This document shows, piece after piece, positions 1 to 10,306 of a stretch of DNA of 21,725 nt. Positions within the stretch are counted from its first letter, which is position 1. Every line of letters begins with the position of its first letter. This DNA comes from Isohypsibius dastychi (taxonomy: Eukaryota > Tardigrada > Eutardigrada > Parachela > Isohypsibiidae), in NCBI GenBank assembly GCA_034696485.1, contig JAQIWT010000381.1, positions 1 through 21,725 of the forward strand, given 5' to 3'. A program made the position numbers and the translations under genes. The notes under the pieces were generated by a model, which saw only the letters and a program-made list of their open reading frames with translations, searched no databases and was not told the origin of the DNA.

Positions 1-289
1 TATTTCCTCTCGCATTTTGGAATAACCTTCCGCAATATGTCCCACGAGCATCTGGCCGGGGGACGCCCGAAGGTATCCCGGAATGAACTGCAGTCAGGTA
101 TTGATGCTGATGCACCTTGCCGATCCGCCGCAAAAATGGAACAGCCATAGCAAGTCCTTCCATTAGCTGCGTAAAATGTGTCAGTTTACAATTGTTCTCA
201 TCGTGGGGATAAAATCGCATCTCACCAGTCCGAGTAGACACCAGAACAACCAAAAAAGCAGCATAGAGGTTGATCGTTTTCAAATTCAT
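1..289 (-). CDS. Secreted cysteine-rich protein, Ly6/uPAR-like, 5' part only
   Basis: Exons, minus strand: 289-226 and 166-1 (continues off the left edge); intron 225-167 is 59 nt with a GTGAGA donor, a branch-like AACTGAC and a TTTTACGCAG acceptor. Exon 1 encodes a typical signal peptide (MNLKTINLYAAFLVVLVSTR) and ends in phase 1. Exon 2 then reads RTCYGCS close behind the signal peptide and continues with further cysteines (PDCSSF, ARCSW, PKCERK). A CxxC pair right after the signal peptide, with a phase-1 intron between them, is the usual layout of small Ly6/uPAR three-finger proteins. Those are secreted or GPI-anchored and often modulate receptors or septate junctions. Reading straight through without the intron also stays open, but gives a sequence with fewer cysteines and ignores a strong donor-acceptor pair. 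The 3' half is missing, so the C-terminal CCxxDxCN motif and any GPI signal cannot be checked. The signal peptide is well supported; the family call is tentative. Confidence 0.55.
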   Translation of the reverse strand, partial: MNLKTINLYAAFLVVLVSTRTGEMRFYPHDENNCKLTHFTQLMEGLAMAVPFLRRIGKVHQHQYLTAVHSGIPSGVPRPDARGTYCGRLFQNARGN

Positions 290-1280
290 CCTCACAGCAA
301 ATAATGACGTCAAGCAAGAGGCAATTGGACTCGAAAATGGTTGTTATTCATGTGTTCATTTTTGCGGGTTTTAGTTTCAACCACGCTTTGCAATTTTTTA
401 AAAATGGCCCAGAAACGGGAAAATAGTAAGCTAATCGCAATCAGTTCTTCAATCATCTGACTTCACGGCAAAGTCAGACCTACCGCAACGGCATCAGGAA
501 ACAAAAACTATGGCGAACAACTGTAGACACACGGACATGTTCTTTGGATGAAGGTTTCTAGACAGAAGTTTGGAACAGAATCAAATTAAATGAAGTGAGA
601 TTGGCGGCCGCTTGAACGCCAGCTTTGAGAGGCTCGGTAATGAGGTGGTGTTGCATGAAATGTGTGTCGGAATTTCAATCAAGCAAAATTACAGTTTGTT
701 TTCCATCTCCCTAGATACGAATGCCTATCTCATGGCAGTAGAAATGGAGACTTTGCGGACAACGAACTGCAAGGTCAACATTTCGAAAAACAGGTTGGGG
801 GGGAATAAAACAACAGGGATGTTTATATGCACTTCCTCGGACTACTAAGTACTGATTGACCTATCATGGAGAGGCGATGAAATAGAACATTTTGAAAGGC
901 GCCAGTTAGCTGAGCAATACTATTTTGCGCGATAAGCTCCTGAATTTCTACGCAAAGACCAGAGTGATAACGCGAAATACGGCAGTCCGTCCTTCATCCG
1001 TTTGAGGAACATAAAGGTCCCAAATTGTTGAGCACGCCACTCTCCGCGAGAAATTTCATTTCAAGACAAAATACGCTTTTATTTTAAGTATCAGAGGCGA
1101 CTCCAGATTTTTTCTTCAGTTGGTTTTTTGTAGCCGTAGCTAACTGCCTGGTTATGTTCACATGTCAGACAAAAGTTTTAGCTCTGGGAGATCCCAAGCC
1201 AGATAACACCAATATTTCGAAATATTTATTGAATCAGTTACGAAATCGGCCTGTTTTCTCTATCTTTTGCGCTGAGCAGT
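290..1280. other. Intergenic spacer between the Ly6-like gene and SLC34
   Basis: About 1 kb lies between the start of the leftmost gene and the 3' end of the SLC34 gene. Only short open stretches without motifs are present (for example 612-848 plus). I see no RNA gene, inverted repeat or transposon end. It should contain the promoter and 5' UTR of the leftmost gene, but I cannot place a convincing TATA box. Confidence 0.6.
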
Positions 1281-1286
1281 TTTATT
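1281..1286 (-). terminator. Polyadenylation signal AATAAA directly after the SLC34 stop codon
   Basis: On the minus strand the stop codon TAA (1289-1287) is followed immediately by AATAAA (1286-1281). If this is the signal used, the 3' UTR would be only about 15-35 nt long. It is the first canonical signal after the stop. Confidence 0.5.
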
Positions 1287-4200
1287 TTACAAGTTTAAAG
1301 AATGAACGTGAAAATCGTTTGATTTCTCATCCGCCGCAGCTTTTCTACAACATCTCCTGCAGGCAAGCTTCTGTATAATATCATCGTAAGGTTTCAAACT
1401 ATGCATCCACAGCGGCAGAAATTCCCAGGTTTTGAGCTTCTTTGGAAGGATGTGCGCACCTCTGTTCTGCAGGATGTTGATGATGACAATCACGATTGTA
1501 AAGATCAAAAACGGTATGCCAACAGCCATCAGAACAATCGATCCAGCGATGGTCAGTCCAATAATACAAGCCGGAATGACGAGAAAGACGAGGATGATAT
1601 ATACAATGGCGAACCAACGGTACTCTGCCGTGATGTTGCCCATCATTTTTGAAAGCTCGATAGGGACTTGACGTAGAAATGGAATCGGGTACCAAATCAG
1701 AATTCCGGATATGTTAAAAAATAGATGTGCGAGGGCAACGCGCAGCGCCTGAAAAGTTAACGATTACCTGACAGAGGAGAACTTGTGTGAATAGAAAAGG
1801 GAGAGTAAAGTTTGCGACTCAATCAAAATACTCTCGATACCGCGAAAGTGATCCTGTATCACTCTTCTTTCTTACCGGCTTCAATGAGCGTGAGTCGGCG
1901 GCCATCGCTGCTAGCAGCCCTGTTCCCGTAGTCCCGATATTGGAGCCAAGTGTCAACGGGTACATTCGGTCAAGTGTGACAACACCCAATCCGACCAGTG
2001 GTGTCAGAGCGGATGTGAAAACTGAGCTAGACTGAATGAGAAATGTGATTCCTGCGCCGATGGCCATGGCCATGTATCCGGTGAGGAACGACCATCGACC
2101 GGGGAACTCAACATTTAGCGCTTTTCGTATGCCACCGGCCATCGCGCCGCTCATGATCGAATTGAGTATTTTGACGATCCCGACCAACGCTAGGCAGAGC
2201 GCTACGAGGGATATTACGAGAAGGATGGCTCCTGTCGTCTTTTCTCCAAGCTGAGTGTTATAGAACAGGAACTGGCCTAATAAACATACAAAATCAGATT
2301 TATATATTGCATTGGTTCGTTTATCAATGGAAAGCGTAAAACCAAAGCAATCTATTGTTGTTCAAAACTAATAAATAAAATTTTGGATTCTCGAGATTTG
2401 ACACTTTTTGGAATTATGAAATTTGTCATGAAATGTCAATTACCCTTTTTTAAGTCATGGTTTTATAGAGAGGCGCCGAAGAAAAGCGATCTCGAACGAG
2501 ACGATAGTATCTAATTTGTTTTCGCGCAATATCTTCCCGCAGGATGGGGGGAGGGCTACTGTAAGCTCAAGTATTTCAGGTAGAACTGCTCTCTGCATAT
2601 GGAATTCCTAAACTTTCTTGGCACACAGAACAAACGACATGATGTTGTCTGATTTTCTAACCCGGTCTAACTCTTTCGTTGCGAGAGATTGTATTTGCAA
2701 GTAAATCGTTCATACTTACATTGTTGAGTTGGTTTTGATTTTGTCCAACACGTTTCCTTGATCATGCTCTTATTCGCACTCGCCGAGTCGTTTTTCGCGA
2801 TGTCTTCTATCACTCTTGAGTCAAGCTGCAGAAAAACAAGAATTTATTGACAGTGTAGTATTCCACAACAACTCCATTGTTCAAACAATATTATATTCTC
2901 TGAAGATGCGTTGTGTAAACTATCATCTCAACAGGATGGTTCAAATGATGGGCATCTCACGACAAATCACGATCGACATTGAATTACTACACACACCTAC
3001 TTGAATAATCAAGTGGGTCAGCGGTTTGGTAATGGCGCTCAAGAGCTCCACATTACTTCCTTCATTGCGCTGTGGATCCCAGCTGCTAAGTATGGCACCT
3101 GATAACACTGCAAGATACCCTGAAAAATTTCGGGAATTAAGAAACGATCATTGAAAGGATTAGAATACAAAAATTCATCTGTTGAATTTAAAAATTACTG
3201 AAATTTTCTTCGGGATGTTCGTGGCTTAATTTGACCGAATTTTAAGATGTTTTTTTTTTGACTTGCCAGTTGCAAATTCCAGAGGCAACAAGATGGCTAC
3301 CGTGAGCCAGTTGAACATGTCATGGATCGTGGCTCCCGCAAAAGCTCGTCTGAAGTTATTTCGGTCAGCAGACTGGGCCAAGGAAACAAAGGTGTTGGTG
3401 ATTGTCGTTCCCACATTGGCGCCCATGATAATATAGATTCCACGCTCGACATCCAAAATACCAGATGAGACCATGGCGATTGTGATTGAAGTACTCGTTG
3501 AAGAGCTCTGAACTATCACGGTCACCAGTACACCGATCATCAAACCGACAACCGGGTTCGAGAGAAGCTCGCTTTCTTGGAAGGCTCTTCCCGCAGCGCG
3601 ACCTTTAGTCGAGAGAACATTGGTTTCATGAGTTTGGGGTCTGGTTCACAGTACTTACCACCGATGAGCCTGAAAGCTGAGCTCAAGAGGTCGAGAGATA
3701 TCACGAAAAAGTACAGGAGAACAAGCACACCAACGAATTTGAGAACATCCAGGATCACCCGGTTGATTTTTCCGGAGGTTGACAGTCCTGGAAATTAATT
3801 AGATGTTAGCTTGATCCAAATACAGAATTTCATAGATTATGTTCTCAAACATACCAAATAATGACAATCGAAGAAGCTCAGCAAGCGAAAACCTTAAACC
3901 ATCGCGCTAACACTCTTTATGAAGTCTCGGAACCTAATCATTTTTCGAACAAGACACAACAGTGATGCTGTCTCAGAAAACATAAAAGGAACAACCATAG
4001 CATCTTGAACCATTTCCCAACTGTTGCCTTGGTTGAAATTGGACCTTTTTTCTTGCCCGAAACAGCTCTAACAGTTCCTAACTTCGGGTCAGAGAAATTT
4101 TCAAGGAGTTTGAAAACATTCACCATACGAAATTTCATTGTTTAACAAGGTCTCCATAAGCGCCATGGATCACGAATGCGCTTGGAGAGAACTCTATAAA

Positions 4201-4776
4201 AAAACGCCATGGGATGTCATTGTTTCTCACTATGACTTTGTTTCAGTTAGTCATTTTGGAAACCTGGACTGGAATTCTACACAAGTTTCAGCAAACCGAG
4301 AATCCGTCTTAACGTACGAACGTTTGTTCTCATGTAGTGAGTGCTAGAAGAACAACATCTCTGATTTCCGTTATTATGAAGACATAGTAAACGGATAACG
4401 ATGTGTACGTAACAATCCATTCTATTTAAAGAAACGGAGTGAGATAGCATGCTTTCGGAGAGCAAGACAAAAGAGTCCCTGTCATTACTTCAACAATCCT
4501 GATAAGCTAGTGATATAATTGCTTACGTTTCCACGGCACATGGTTGGTCTGGACTTCGGTAGCTGCCCAGGGGTCTACAGTAGCCGTATCCAGACGCTGA
4601 TTCAGATCGTTCTCGAAGCATTTGGACTGATTCGGCAGCCTGACTTCATGCATTTCCATTCCAGATTCCTTTGCCTTGCGTGAATCCGTAAAAACGTAAT
4701 TATTGCCAAATCCCTTTTCTCCTGGTGTTCGATCCGAATCGGGTTCATCATTCTCGAAAACTGGATTCACTGGCAT
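1287..4776 (-). CDS. Sodium-dependent phosphate cotransporter, SLC34 (NaPi-II) family
   Basis: Exons, minus strand: 4776-4527, 3787-3659, 3602-3267, 3119-3001, 2825-2720, 2276-1876, 1748-1287; all phases close to give 600 aa. This plasma-membrane carrier couples Na+ to inorganic phosphate uptake. Both inverted-repeat QSS motifs are present: QSSSTSTS at residues 158-165 and QSSSVFTS at 395-402. So are family signatures such as [50 protein letters not shown] and [10 protein letters not shown]. Asp206 (SADR) sits where electrogenic NaPi-IIa/b carry Asp, which suggests an electrogenic carrier. The extracellular loop between the two halves is much shorter than in vertebrates, but keeps two N-glycosylation sequons (NDS, NKS) and a cysteine pair (Cys304, Cys314). 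The C-terminus ends SLNL, a possible class II PDZ ligand. Intron 3 uses a GC donor. Introns 1 and 5 are long (739 and 443 nt). It is divergent from the chitinase gene. Confidence 0.93.
3788..4526 (-). other. SLC34 intron 1 (739 nt)
   Basis: GTAAGC donor at 4526 and TTTCCAG acceptor at 3788; both flanking exons are phase 1 and join to give R84. A 66-codon open stretch at 4138-3938 on the same strand has no SLC34 similarity, and no exon is missing from the protein at this point. I see no transposon ends here. Confidence 0.7.
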
Positions 4777-5837
4777 TTTTGTGAATAACAGTGAGATAAA
4801 TTTGGTAGAACAAAAAAGAACAAAAATATCAGCAAATAATGCCGTGAATGTTACGGCGGAATGGAATCGGAACTGATGCTGATAGTCCGCGGAGCTTTGG
4901 TGTTATCATGGTCCGGCATTTATAGATGATCTAACTACTTCACTCTGGCTTTATGATTCTGGTGAGTCTGTGTTGTACCTTGAAACTGGTTATAACCATT
5001 TCCTCGTATCGGAAGTCAAGTCAAGTGGATGAGCAGGCCTTCTCTCTTCGCTGCCTGTGATGTGCTTTGTGTTACAACCCAATGTTTCGCAGAACATGCC
5101 GTTTACGTATGAGGGGTGAGTAATTCTGGGGGGAGGGTCATTTTACAGCGCTAGTATTCATGGTTAATCTGGTTGATTTCAAATCCACAAAATTCAGCTT
5201 TAGTGAGAAAAACTGCACATTGAGGAAGACAGTTTTTTGTCTAATCTCTGTATGTTTTGCTATCCCAGAGGCTATTCAAGACAAAAAATGGTGACTCTGA
5301 GCTACCGTGGAGAGTAAAATACTGAATATTTTATGGAACAATAGTTCACGGTCTAGCTGTACCAATATTTATCGTGTTAACGGCCCATATCTTGTGAGGT
5401 TTGGTTTTTTTGGGAAATTTATTTTTTCAGGCACCACATGGAAGGTTTGGGGGGAAGCTACTGAACTAACAGTCCCAACCTGTAACATCCCACTAACAAA
5501 ATTTTTATGTTCAGGGTGATGTCCTCCTTATTGTTTGGGTGACGATCTGATATGTTTACGATCTGGTAATTAACTGCGTTATAACACCGCACCGCAATAA
5601 ATTGGTGGGTTGAACTTGAATTTACCAACACAATGAAAATCCTTAATTTTTGACAAGCAAATGCCGTAGGGGACAGTCAGTGATTGCTTTTGTTTTCCGC
5701 TCGAGGTAGACAAAGCGGCGCCTGATGGGCCAAAAAGTCATGTTTTTGCGCAGGAAAGTGAACCACATTTTAAAGCATTCACCGCAGTTGTACTCGGCTC
5801 CTTTTCTGTTTCCGCCGAAAACTCACAGCAGAGCGAC
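4777..5837. other. Divergent intergenic region between SLC34 and chitinase
   Basis: About 1.06 kb separates the two divergent start codons, so it must hold both promoters. Besides the minus-strand TATAAAT, a weak TTTTAAA at about 5767 lies some 70 nt before the chitinase ATG. No coding stretch with motifs and no repeat is seen. The 70-codon open stretch at 5307-5519 has no recognisable content. Confidence 0.55.
4918..4924 (-). promoter_or_regulatory. Candidate TATA box for SLC34
   Basis: The minus strand reads TATAAAT at 4924-4918, about 142 nt upstream of the SLC34 start codon, in the spacer shared with the divergent chitinase gene. Distance and sequence suit a core promoter with a roughly 110-nt 5' UTR. 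This is inferred from the motif only. Confidence 0.35.
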
Positions 5838-8702
5838 ATGTTCTCCCTCGCTGGAACTTGGTTTCTCCACTTGATCCTCTTCTCTTCAGACATCATTCGG
5901 GTTATGTCTGCGATCGATTTCGATCAACGGAAAGTGACCGCAACTGCCCCAGAAACAACTCCACCAACACCCATCATATTCGAATTCTATCGAAGGCGAC
6001 ATTCCTCAACGACCAAGCGCATGCCTTTTTTAACTTCGACACTGACGACATCGACATCCACAGAATATCCAGCGACTACTGATGACGATGACATCACAAC
6101 CAAGAAATTTGTATGGGCTACTACGGATTCCTTTGTGAATGAAAATCCAGTAAGTTCTCTCATCACATTACCATCCAGAAATTCCTCTGAATCAACCGAG
6201 ATTACAAAATTCAAGGTCAACGATAACGACGATGTGACGACATCAACGATGTCACAAATTTCACTTTTGGAACGACGAGGAAATTCCGATACAACTGCTC
6301 TTGAACCGGAGACTAGCACTGAACCGACTTACACAACAACTACTTCTGCGCAGGAAGAGAATAAGGCGAAAACGAAATCGGTTCAAACTTCCAGATCTTG
6401 CTTCAGTTTCTACTGCAAGAAAAGAAGACAGCCAACGCTTGAACCGCGGATGACTGCGACCAGACCGATGATCACGCGGCAGTCGATCACGATTAAACCA
6501 GTTAATGTCACCCCGAAGCCATCAGCAAAAGTCTCGCATCCATCACCGCAAAAACAAACATTTTCGGCCATGAACTCGAGCGCTAGTATGGAAGGACTGG
6601 TTTGGTCGAAATTTGAGAACAGTTTCTGGAATGTGACAAATGAAGATTTGGAGCACCGAACCAGTATTTTTATGGACAACGTTGAGAGTTTGTACAAGTC
6701 TGGCAAAGTGACGCATGAGGTCATCCAGAATGCGACGCACAGAATGGAGTCCATCTTGACCGAATCTCACGTTCTTATTTCTTCTTTGAGGAAGTTCCTC
6801 GTCCAGCAAGAAACTTCATTCAAACTTGTGGATTTTGGTAGGCCGGCAAAAAAGGTTGTTGGTTATTATACTGCATGGGGAGCTAAAGTTGCGACTGATT
6901 TAATGTTGTCGCATTTGACTCATCTGGTCTTCGCATTTCCCGATTTCAATGTTACGGGCGAATTGAAGCTGAATCCCGTCGCAGCGACCAGACTTAGGCA
7001 CATCATTTCGCTGAGAAGTAAAGTACCAGAATTGAAGATCATGATATCTGTGGGTGGCTGGGGCACTGCGCACTGTTTTTCCAGTATTGTCCGGAACAAA
7101 AGCTTTTATAAACGATTTTCGAAAGATTTGTTCGTCTTATTCCGGAAGTACGGTTTTGATGGGGTGGATATTGACTGGGAATATCCAAATGATGATGAGG
7201 AGAAATCTATGTTTGTTGTGCTGATGAGAAAAATCCGCCAACTTTTGGACGAGTGGAAAAAAACTCTGGGAAAAAAAGACATGATCTTGACATTCGCAGG
7301 TGGGTCATGTTACTAACGGGCCAACTGGTTGAGTGATTTCATCATTCGGATATCTCATCATCAACCTTTTCGCGACCAATACGTGTTCAAGTGGTACCAC
7401 GATCTGACCTCCCCAAATTTTACAGGTGCAGCAGGGGCGGAGAATATCGACAAATTTGACTTGCCAGCTCTTCTCGATACCGACATAGTTGACTGGGTCA
7501 ACGTGATGACTTACGATTTCTACGGGCCATGGGATAATCCAAATGGACTGCTTACTGGGCCACCCTCACCACTCTTCTGCGCTGTCCCTCAATTCGGCTA
7601 TTCACGCAAACTCAACGTAAACTGGACCATCCAGAAATATCTATGCAAGATAAAATCTCACCACAAACTTGTCATGGGAGTTCCGTTCTTTGGAAGGTAT
7701 TGGGAGAACGTTGGTCCGCCAACTGCCACTGATCCAATGTGGAGAAAAGTGGACGGTAATTCTTCATCAGGGGGAGTCAAAAACTTCTATGAAATCAACG
7801 AGTATATTTCGTCTGGCTTCGTCGCGAACTTCAGTGAACAAGCTGTTGCTTCTTACGCTTGGAACGAGAGAACCAAAACCTACTTGGGATTCGAGTGCCC
7901 GAAAAGCATTCAAACAAAAATCGCTTACATCAAGAAACACAATCTTGGGGGAGTTATGATCTGGGCTGTTGATCTGGACGACAGAAATCTGACCATGCTT
8001 CAGACGGTTACGGGCAAAACAGCACACGTCGATCTCCCAGAAGACAAATTTGAGTGCGTGGATACACGCTGGTGGGTCGCCACAAATCGAACAGGAATGT
8101 GTGGAAAAATGGCACCTTTGTTAAATGGGTCCTATCCAGTCTGTGATCCGGAGAACCCAACTGCGTCATGCTGTGGACAGTGGGGTTACTGTGGATCTGG
8201 CGCAGAATTCTGTGATTGTCCAAGTTGCGTAGATTATTCAAAGTTCCCTGCAAAGATCACCGTCGATTCAAGAGTGCCGAAGTATGAGGTCCTCTGGCAC
8301 AATATGGAGAGCCCGTCTTTTGGGCTGTGTGGCCGGAACGCTCCAAGGATTAACGACAGTTTCGCTATTTGTAACCCAGAGAACGAGAATGGACATTGTT
8401 GTTCAGAAGCTGGGTTCTGTGGGACTGGGCAAGGCTTCTGCGAATGTACGAACTGTGTCGATTTCCAAAAACGACCGGAGTTTCGGTATCGGCTTGTGGA
8501 TGGACCTAAAACGTGGTGGAGCTGGCAGGATTTTGAAGGTAACGCAGGGAAATGTGGACCAGACGCACCAAAAGTTAATGGAACCGAAGCAACATGCGAT
8601 CCGTCTTCACCGAATGCGTTCTGTTGCAGTGCTTTTGGTTTTTGTGGAAGCGGCGAGCCGTTTTGTGACTGTCCAACCTGCAAAAATTACGCTAATATGT
8701 AA
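5838..8702 (+). CDS. Secreted GH18 chitinase with three hevein-like C-terminal repeats
   Basis: Exons 5838-7299 and 7426-8702; the 126-nt intron (GTGGGT donor, TTTTACAG acceptor) is phase 1; 912 aa. It hydrolyses beta-1,4 links of chitin. A hydrophobic N-terminus (residues 1-24) is a probable signal peptide. Residues about 28-240 are Thr/Ser/Pro-rich and mucin-like, with a basic CKKRR patch, followed by a linker. The GH18 barrel runs from KKVVGYYTAWG (338) to about 690: SVGGWG, the catalytic DGVDIDWEYP (441-450, acid Glu448), MTYDFYG (515-521), GVPFFGR and GVMIWAVDLDD (M665). The active site looks intact. Then come three roughly 75-residue units whose eight-cysteine cores begin at Cys713, Cys789 and Cys864, with consensus CGxxAP, NG, CDP, CCSxxGFCGSG and FCDCPxC. 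This matches the hevein/CBM18 pattern rather than the CBM14 domains usual in animal chitinases. The mucin-like part precedes the catalytic domain, which is unusual. A broken copy of the 3' end lies at 16336. Confidence 0.93.
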
Positions 8703-8911
8703 CACTTGATGTTCAGATTTTCGATGCATCGAAGTCATGAAGTCTTTCAATAATGCAGCGATGATTCACGGCGCGAGAAAAACTATTGATCACAAATCAT
8801 GTTCTTTCCCATGACCGAGGTGTTGTGGGTAAGTCAGAAGAGAAGCCTGATTTAACATGAGGGTAATCTTTCTTTCAGTCTCTCAGGAAAGTACGATGAA
8901 AAGTGTATGAA

Positions 8912-8917
8912 AATAAA
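8912..8917 (+). terminator. Candidate polyadenylation signal of the chitinase gene
   Basis: AATAAA lies about 210 nt after the stop codon at 8702 and is the first canonical signal on this strand downstream of the gene. Confidence 0.4.
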
Positions 8918-9314
8918 TTTTCCAACCTCCACATAAAGTTCAACAATAAGAACAGTGTTTTGCAACGGTCGCTTATTCCAAAACTGGGTGGGTGCGCAAT
9001 GCGGGGATCTACCAGTGAAAAACATACCGTTGCAGCAATAATTTATTTGTTGGAATTCGTAAGAACTGTACAAGTGATGCTATTTGACATTAATTCTGTG
9101 CTCATGGAACGAACTCGAAAGGGGTTGCCGGTTCGGGGGCTCCAAGAGGTCAGAAAGCCAAATGCGTAGGCATAAAACTGACCACTCAAAGACCCCCTTT
9201 ATTCACAAATGAAACCAAGGAATAATGAAGGGCGGGCCGGGCGGGCAAAACTTTACAACCCGGCAGAACTTCAACTGACTGAAAAATGCCCAGAGAAGTC
9301 GAATGAGGAAGCTG
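8918..9314. other. Spacer downstream of chitinase
   Basis: About 400 nt with only motif-free open stretches on both strands. A GC-rich GGGCGGGCCGGGCGGG run lies near 9229-9244. I see no gene or RNA here. Confidence 0.5.
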
Positions 9315-9470
9315 TACTCCGTTCTGCCGATTAAGTGGTACACTCTTTTTCTGTGGCAATTGGCTCACCAAGTGCGAGGCGGAGAGTGCACTCGGGGCTT
9401 ATGCATTGTGTTTGTGGTTAGCCGATCGAAACAGCAAAAGAGTGTACCACTTAATCGGCAGAACGGAGTA
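9315..9470. mobile_element. 156-bp TA-flanked foldback (MITE-like) element
   Basis: Two arms of about 55 nt face each other around a loop of about 45 nt. The outer 35 nt of each arm are perfectly complementary (9315-9349 with 9470-9436), and the inner parts match with several mismatches. Each end reads TACTCCGTTCTGCCG going inward, which can be parsed as a TA target duplication plus a terminal repeat starting CTCCGTTCT. TA duplication plus a near-palindromic short body is typical of MITEs mobilised by Tc1/mariner-type transposases. There is no coding capacity for a transposase. The element at 20491 has the same terminal motif. Confidence 0.75.
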
Positions 9471-9747
9471 CACAACAGTTGACGTAACTGCGCAGAAGTG
9501 CGCATCGGCTAGAAACCGTTTCAGACAGAAGAGGGAGATCAACAAGAACAAAGATACCGCTCAAGACACATCGCGCAAAGAATTAACCACAATTAAATTA
9601 CTTCGTTCTTTAATTTCCATTTCCAGTCGAAGCTCCACGAATTGCAGCTATGCCTTACTAATTGTGAGCTCCGCCGAAACGGGGCTGTTCTCAAATAACA
9701 TCTGCCAACGGATTCCTCGCGAATCCATTTCCAACATCACTTCAACA
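9471..9747. other. Spacer between the foldback element and the hAT-like element
   Basis: Non-coding as far as I can see. The open stretch that starts at 9406 reads across the foldback element and into the hAT-like element, so it is unlikely to be a gene. Confidence 0.5.
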
Positions 9748-9755
9748 CCATCCAA
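9748..9755. repeat. 8-bp target-site duplication, left copy (CCATCCAA)
   Basis: Identical to 10845-10852 and directly abuts the left terminal inverted repeat of the hAT-like element. Confidence 0.85.
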
Positions 9756-10148
9756 TAGGGGCGGCTTGAGTAGGGGGGCAAGGGGGCAGTTGCCCCCCAT
9801 TTTCGACAAGGGCCAGCTGCGCCTGCGCAGATTTCAGCCCTTGTGTTTTTTGTAATTTGTAAAAAGTTCTGCGCCGGAGCGATTTTAATTTTAAATAGTA
9901 AAAAAAATTGTGAAATTTCAAAGTTTTGAATGTTGAACGGGTTTAAATGAATAAATCAGAATGCGCCGAAAGTCGAAGGATTTCAATGAAATGAAAGGCG
10001 TTATGCTGTCCCTGGAAAAAAATCGGAGCATCGAAAACACAGCATGGTTTTTAGCTTCTTTTTTTTACTCTTCGTTCTAGCTTATTTATTATCAAAACCG
10101 CAGGCGCAGGTTTTGCCCCCCCCCCCCCATATGCCGGTACCGGTACCA

Positions 10149-10212
10149 GTGGCATTAGTCTATAACATGGCCACTTGAAAACCCGTGGCCAGTGGCCAGT
10201 GAAAGCATGGCC
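10149..10212 (+). repeat. Internal inverted repeat, left arm (about 64 nt)
   Basis: Starts GTGGCATTAGTCTATAACAT and contains two GGCCAGT units. Its near-exact reverse complement is at 10767-10829, immediately inside the right terminus of the hAT-like element. The arms are separated by about 550 nt, so the right 680 bp of the element is itself a large foldback. Confidence 0.8.
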
Positions 10213-10270
10213 TCAAATTGAATGAGGTTAAAATCATTCCAGAGTTCGATAAACGGAGAGACTCCTTTCG

Positions 10271-10306
10271 AGTAAGTAAGGGTAAGAAAGGGTAAGTAAG
10301 GGTAAA
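10271..10306 (+). repeat. Short GGGTAAGTAA-type tandem repeat
   Basis: About three to four units of roughly 10 nt (GTAAGTAAGG, GTAAGAAAGG, GTAAGTAAGG, GTAAAC) lie in a row inside the hAT-like element. Confidence 0.6.

Noticed and set aside
1-289. Unspliced reading of the left-edge gene from the ATG at 289
   Set aside because: It stays open, but needs a strong GTGAGA donor, branch site and CAG acceptor to be ignored, and the product lacks the cysteine pattern seen after splicing.
612-848. 78-codon plus-strand open stretch
   Set aside because: No domain motif, no splice context, and not conserved in character; it looks like chance in intergenic DNA.
3938-4138. 66-codon minus-strand open stretch inside SLC34 intron 1
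   Set aside because: No SLC34 similarity, and the flanking exons already join in phase with no missing protein segment.
7300-7425. Chitinase as two genes split by a stop at 7314-7316
   Set aside because: The stop lies in a 126-nt intron; removing it joins the two GH18 halves in phase.
8234-8683. 149-codon minus-strand ORF opposite the chitinase
   Set aside because: It is the antisense shadow of the cysteine-rich repeats.
9406-9855. 149-codon plus-strand ORF
   Set aside because: It crosses the right arm of the foldback element and the left terminus of the hAT-like element, so it is not a gene.
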